64,000 bases of DNA. Source: Blepharisma stoltei (lineage: Eukaryota; Ciliophora; Heterotrichea; Heterotrichida; Blepharismidae). The notes below the pieces were generated by a model that was not told the origin of the DNA, searched no databases, and worked only from the letters and a program-made list of their open reading frames with translations. Position 1 is the first letter of the stretch. Each line of letters opens with the position of its first letter. This document shows positions 61,401 through 64,000 of the stretch, in pieces. Position numbers and translations under genes: made by a program. Location of the stretch: positions 744,001 through 808,000 of the forward strand of contig CAJZBQ010000024.1 in NCBI GenBank assembly GCA_914767885.1. The letters run 5' to 3'.

Positions 61401-63518
61401 CAAGAAGGCACTTATAGCAGTCAAAAAGGAGCTGCTGCTTGTTTGGACTGTCCATATGGATCAATTTGTGACGTGGGGAGTGTAAATTACACCTATCAAT
61501 TAAAAACCTACGACGATAAATCAATACAGCCAGCTCTTTACTCTCCAAATACAGACCAAATACATAATGATACCCTAATTATTCAAAGCACAGTTGGTTT
61601 TTCAGGCTTGATCGTTATTTTAGTATTAATTTTTGTAAAAAAAGGGCAAAGCTTGCTAGAAAGTATTGACTTGTACACAACGAATCATAATCATTTAGTC
61701 GGACAAGTTATGTATTTAAAGCAGACTTGGCTTGGAGGAGCTTTTAGCATAATTTTTATATTTCTCGCAATTATAGCAGTTGGGACAGCTTTGGTAAATT
61801 ATTCTCTGAATAATGTATATGAGTCTAAAAGTTTAGTTCCATTAGTAGTGCTTGAGCAAGATGTTTCAAATGTGAGGTATATATAGTTTATTGGAGACTT
61901 TACAATAGCAGTTACCTTAATTCATTACGGAGGGACTTGTGTGTCAGCTAATGCTTGTTCATCTGAGCTCTCCCAAACTATTACTGGGATTAATGGAATT
62001 TTCAGTAAATCTGTATGTAAAGCTTATGACAATGGAGATTGTGACATCTCTTTTAGGTGCAAAAATTGTGAAGTGTTAAGCTACGCACAAATTTCATATG
62101 CCATGAATAACCAAAACGGTTATGTCTCAGGTTTTTCTGTCAATGTAACAGCTTCTTCTTCAATTCCTAATGAAAAAAGCAGCTACAAGACAACTATTGA
62201 GCCATCTAAAAATTTTGTGTTTATGGGAACAGTCCCATCTGTAGTTTATTTTTATACAATTCCTTCGGTAGCATTTATTTAGTATTACTCACTCCCCCCC
62301 CTTTAAATTGGAACTAAAATTTTGTTTCAATTTAAAGGGGGGTTAATTTTTTTTTTAAAAAAAATATCAATATAAAATTTTTTATAAAAAATATACAAAT
62401 TTTAAAAAAAAAAAAATTCAAAAACTTATCGAATTAGATCAATAAATTTGTTTAATAAAACGCTATTTACTCTTTATCCTTTAAAAAAAAGCAAGATATA
62501 ACTAAATTTTTATTATTAGTTAATACGCCACTATTAATTGGTATCAAAATTATTTACACAAAAATTATTATTTTTATTGATAAAAAAAATTAAAAAAAGC
62601 AAAATTTTGGAAAATTTATCGATCAAAGTGCTAATTTTGTTTAAATAAGATTTATTTATACTCTATTCTTTAAAATAAAGCAAGAAATAAGTAAATTTTG
62701 AAATTTTATAAAGAATTCCTATTGAATTTATATCAAAACTATCCAAATAAAAAATATCATTTTTATCAAAAAAAAACAAAAATTTTTAAAAAAAAAATAA
62801 ATTTTTTTTTAAAATTTAGCAATTAAGGATAATAAATTTATTTAAATAAGATGCTCTTTATACTTTTTTCTTTAAAAAAGAGCAAGATATAACTAAATTT
62901 TTAATTTTAGTTTAAGAAGAAACATTTAACTTATATCAAAACTTTTAGATAAAAATTATATATAATTTTTTTATTATAAAATTAAATTTTGTTCCAATTT
63001 AAAGGGGGGTTAATTTACCAAAAAAGTGGAAAATTTTACCTATATTTTGTTCCAATTTAAAGGGGGGGGAGTCAGAACCCCAAACTGATAAAAATCAGAC
63101 AGGATATCATATGTCCTTAAAGCAAGCATCAGAAAAAGGATCAGAGTATCAAGCATTTGAGTAAAATTTACGCAGGCTTGGTTTAGCATTTAATTCATAC
63201 TTAAATATTAAGTTTGACATCGGAACGAATGGACTTGTGACAACGAGAAATGTCCGCCAAACATGGATTATTTTAATTACTACACTTTTAGGGTCTGTTT
63301 TTGGAATTATGGGAAGTATTGGAGGGATAATGAAGCTAGCTGAGAAGAGATGGACTGAAATTAAAAATAAAGTGAACAATAAAGCAGCTTTAATAAAAGC
63401 TGAAGAAAACTCAAATGCCATATCTAGCTCATATGAAAGTCCATACAGCTTTGAAGATATTTCACCTTTGCCATCAACTCCTGAAAAATCTCCATCAATG
63501 AAGTATTTGATAATTTAA
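58477..63518 (+). CDS. K9: kelch / GCC2-GCC3 multipass surface protein, subtype C
   Basis: Six IESs and five introns removed: 3414 nt, the same as K8. Signal peptide MVFYALLWYFLLKVNS, motif MERIPSTSTPPEAR, kelch region nearly identical to K8 between 60193 and 60700, stalk CPQGKYNGHYGGTSKDLC, membrane segments LIIQSTVGFSGLIVILVLI, GAFSIIFIFLAIIAVGTALV and WIILITTLLGSVFGIM. Intron 3 has a GTGA donor (GTGAGGTATATATAG). K9 carries six IESs against two in K8 despite the close sequence match, so most of its IESs entered, or were lost from K8, after the duplication. Confidence 0.92.
59001..59144. other. IES (144 bp) in K9 next to intron 2
   Basis: TA-bounded. Its right edge lies 3 nt before a 16-nt intron (GTAAAATATAATTTAG). 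Excision gives DDNGLYL-LDTSTW as in K8. Confidence 0.87.
59451..59642. other. IES (192 bp) in K9
   Basis: TAA-bounded (CTCACAGGAG at left). Excision gives SSVTKKNVPEWYKV, identical to K8. Confidence 0.9.
59813..59925. other. short IES (113 bp) in K9
   Basis: TA-bounded. Excision joins GDRNPPI to NQLMIFDL. Confidence 0.87.
60721..60936. mobile_element. decayed MITE (216 bp) in K9
   Basis: TTA-bounded. The left end TTCTCGACTTTAAATTAGAA looks like a degraded CTCCCC-TTTAAATTGGAA terminus. Excision gives IFYLDTNNNEHSQIG. Confidence 0.87.
61105..61208. mobile_element. decayed MITE (104 bp) in K9
   Basis: TTA-bounded. Ends CTCTCCTTAAAATTAAAAC and TTCCAATTTAGAATGGAGG are recognisable remnants of the TTTAAATTGGAAC terminal repeat. 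Excision gives RIHLWSDCTDN, as in K8. Confidence 0.88.
62292..63074. mobile_element. long MITE, TTTAAATTGGAAC family, with TCA flanks in K9
   Basis: 783 bp. Flanks TCA (62289-62291 and 63072-63074). Left: hairpin of CCTTTAAATTGGAAC. Right: two direct copies. Interior: three diverged repeats about 195-200 bp apart (AAGCAAGA(T/A)ATAA at 62490, 62680 and 62881). Excision gives YYSEPQTDKNQTG and a frame equal to K8. Confidence 0.93.
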
Positions 63519-63690
63519 TAACTAATCAATAATATGGTAAAAGAAATATGTGAAATTTCAAATAGAAGAAATTGAGATTTGTTTCATTATTTTATTTATG
63601 CAAAATTATGTCTTTAAAAGTTAATATTTAAATTTATTAAAATTTTTAAAAATCAAAGCTTTGGCAATAAATTAAAATTAATCAAAATCG

Positions 63691-64000
63691 TTATTCAAAT
63701 CCAATTGGCCTTAAATACATCAAAAAATCACTTTTAGATCTTGTGTGCCCATATGATTTTCACAGCATTGAATTTTTCAAAGGATTTTGCAGCACTTTTT
63801 TGCTGTTCTCCATTGTTTTTCTTATTTCATCGTTTAATTCTTCGATCTTTTTGTCAGCATATTTCTCGTTTTCTCTATCCTTATCCTTATGCTTTAATAC
63901 AGACCCAAGCTCACAGCAACTTTCAAAAAAACTATTTCCAGCTGAAATTTCAGATGCTTGCAGATCTGAGCCTCGAGTTATTTCATAGGTATTTAATGTA
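63691..64000 (-). CDS. coiled-coil protein, 3' end only
   Basis: Read on the minus strand with TGA as Trp, the frame is open from the window edge to TAA at 63691-63693: ...RENEKYADKKIEELNDEIRK... then MLWKSYGHTRSKSDFL. Heptad-like Lys/Glu-rich content suggests a coiled coil. No family recognised; the 5' part lies outside. It converges with K9 across a 172-bp spacer. Confidence 0.65.

Noticed and set aside
62400-62960. CRISPR-like array of spaced repeats
   Set aside because: Only three diverged long units inside a eukaryotic MITE; no short identical repeats or spacers.
17154-63518. Array members as pseudogenes because of many in-frame TGA, TAA and TAG codons
   Set aside because: TGA falls at conserved Trp positions. 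TAA/TAG occur only inside mini-introns or segments removable at direct repeats, and the joined lengths agree closely.

Overview
The window looks like germline (micronuclear) DNA of a heterotrich ciliate, most likely Blepharisma. Three things point there. TGA is read as Trp at conserved positions (for example in the P4-ATPase and kelch frames) while only TAA and TAG end genes. Introns are 15-16 nt (GTAA...TAG/CAG). Nearly every gene is broken by DNA that must be removed precisely to restore the frame, which is how internal eliminated sequences (IESs) behave. The published Blepharisma germline is known to be rich in IESs and MITEs; the species call here is inference from code, introns and IES content.

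Layout. 1-5060: minus-strand P4-ATPase (3' end outside the window) and Sec62. 5770-8962: minus-strand pentatricopeptide-repeat (PPR) protein. 10419-15225: three plus-strand surface or secreted Cys-rich proteins, two of them a tandem pair and the third an EGF-like type I membrane protein. 15316-16400: RING-H2/coiled-coil gene with unresolved ends. 17154-63518: a tandem array of nine plus-strand genes (K1-K9 here), each coding for a signal peptide, kelch repeats, a GCC2/GCC3-type Cys-rich stalk and three membrane segments. 63691-64000: 3' end of a minus-strand coiled-coil gene.

The array has an internal order: K1, K3, K5 are subtype A, K2, K4, K6 are subtype B, and K7-K9 are subtype C. This suggests repeated duplication of an A-B pair and separate tandem growth of C. 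I joined exons at TA (or longer) direct repeats and removed the mini-introns. Eight array genes then collapse to 1138-1149 codons with lengths divisible by three, although genomic spans vary from 3.8 to 5.8 kb. The PPR and EGF genes also come out divisible by three. K7 alone is one nucleotide off, at its extreme 5' end.

Inserted DNA falls into classes. (1) MITEs with C-rich inverted termini (TNA|CTCCC...GGGAG|TNA) in several unrelated terminal-sequence families that share one asymmetric layout. (2) GC-richer insertions without inverted termini, flanked by 10-15 bp target-site duplications, with similar 5' starts and TAATC-type 3' tails (SINE-like). (3) Near-perfect foldbacks of 74-231 bp. (4) Short unique IESs of about 72-120 bp. 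One site (20800-22113) is triply nested, and an uninterrupted copy of its middle element lies at 35289-35829.
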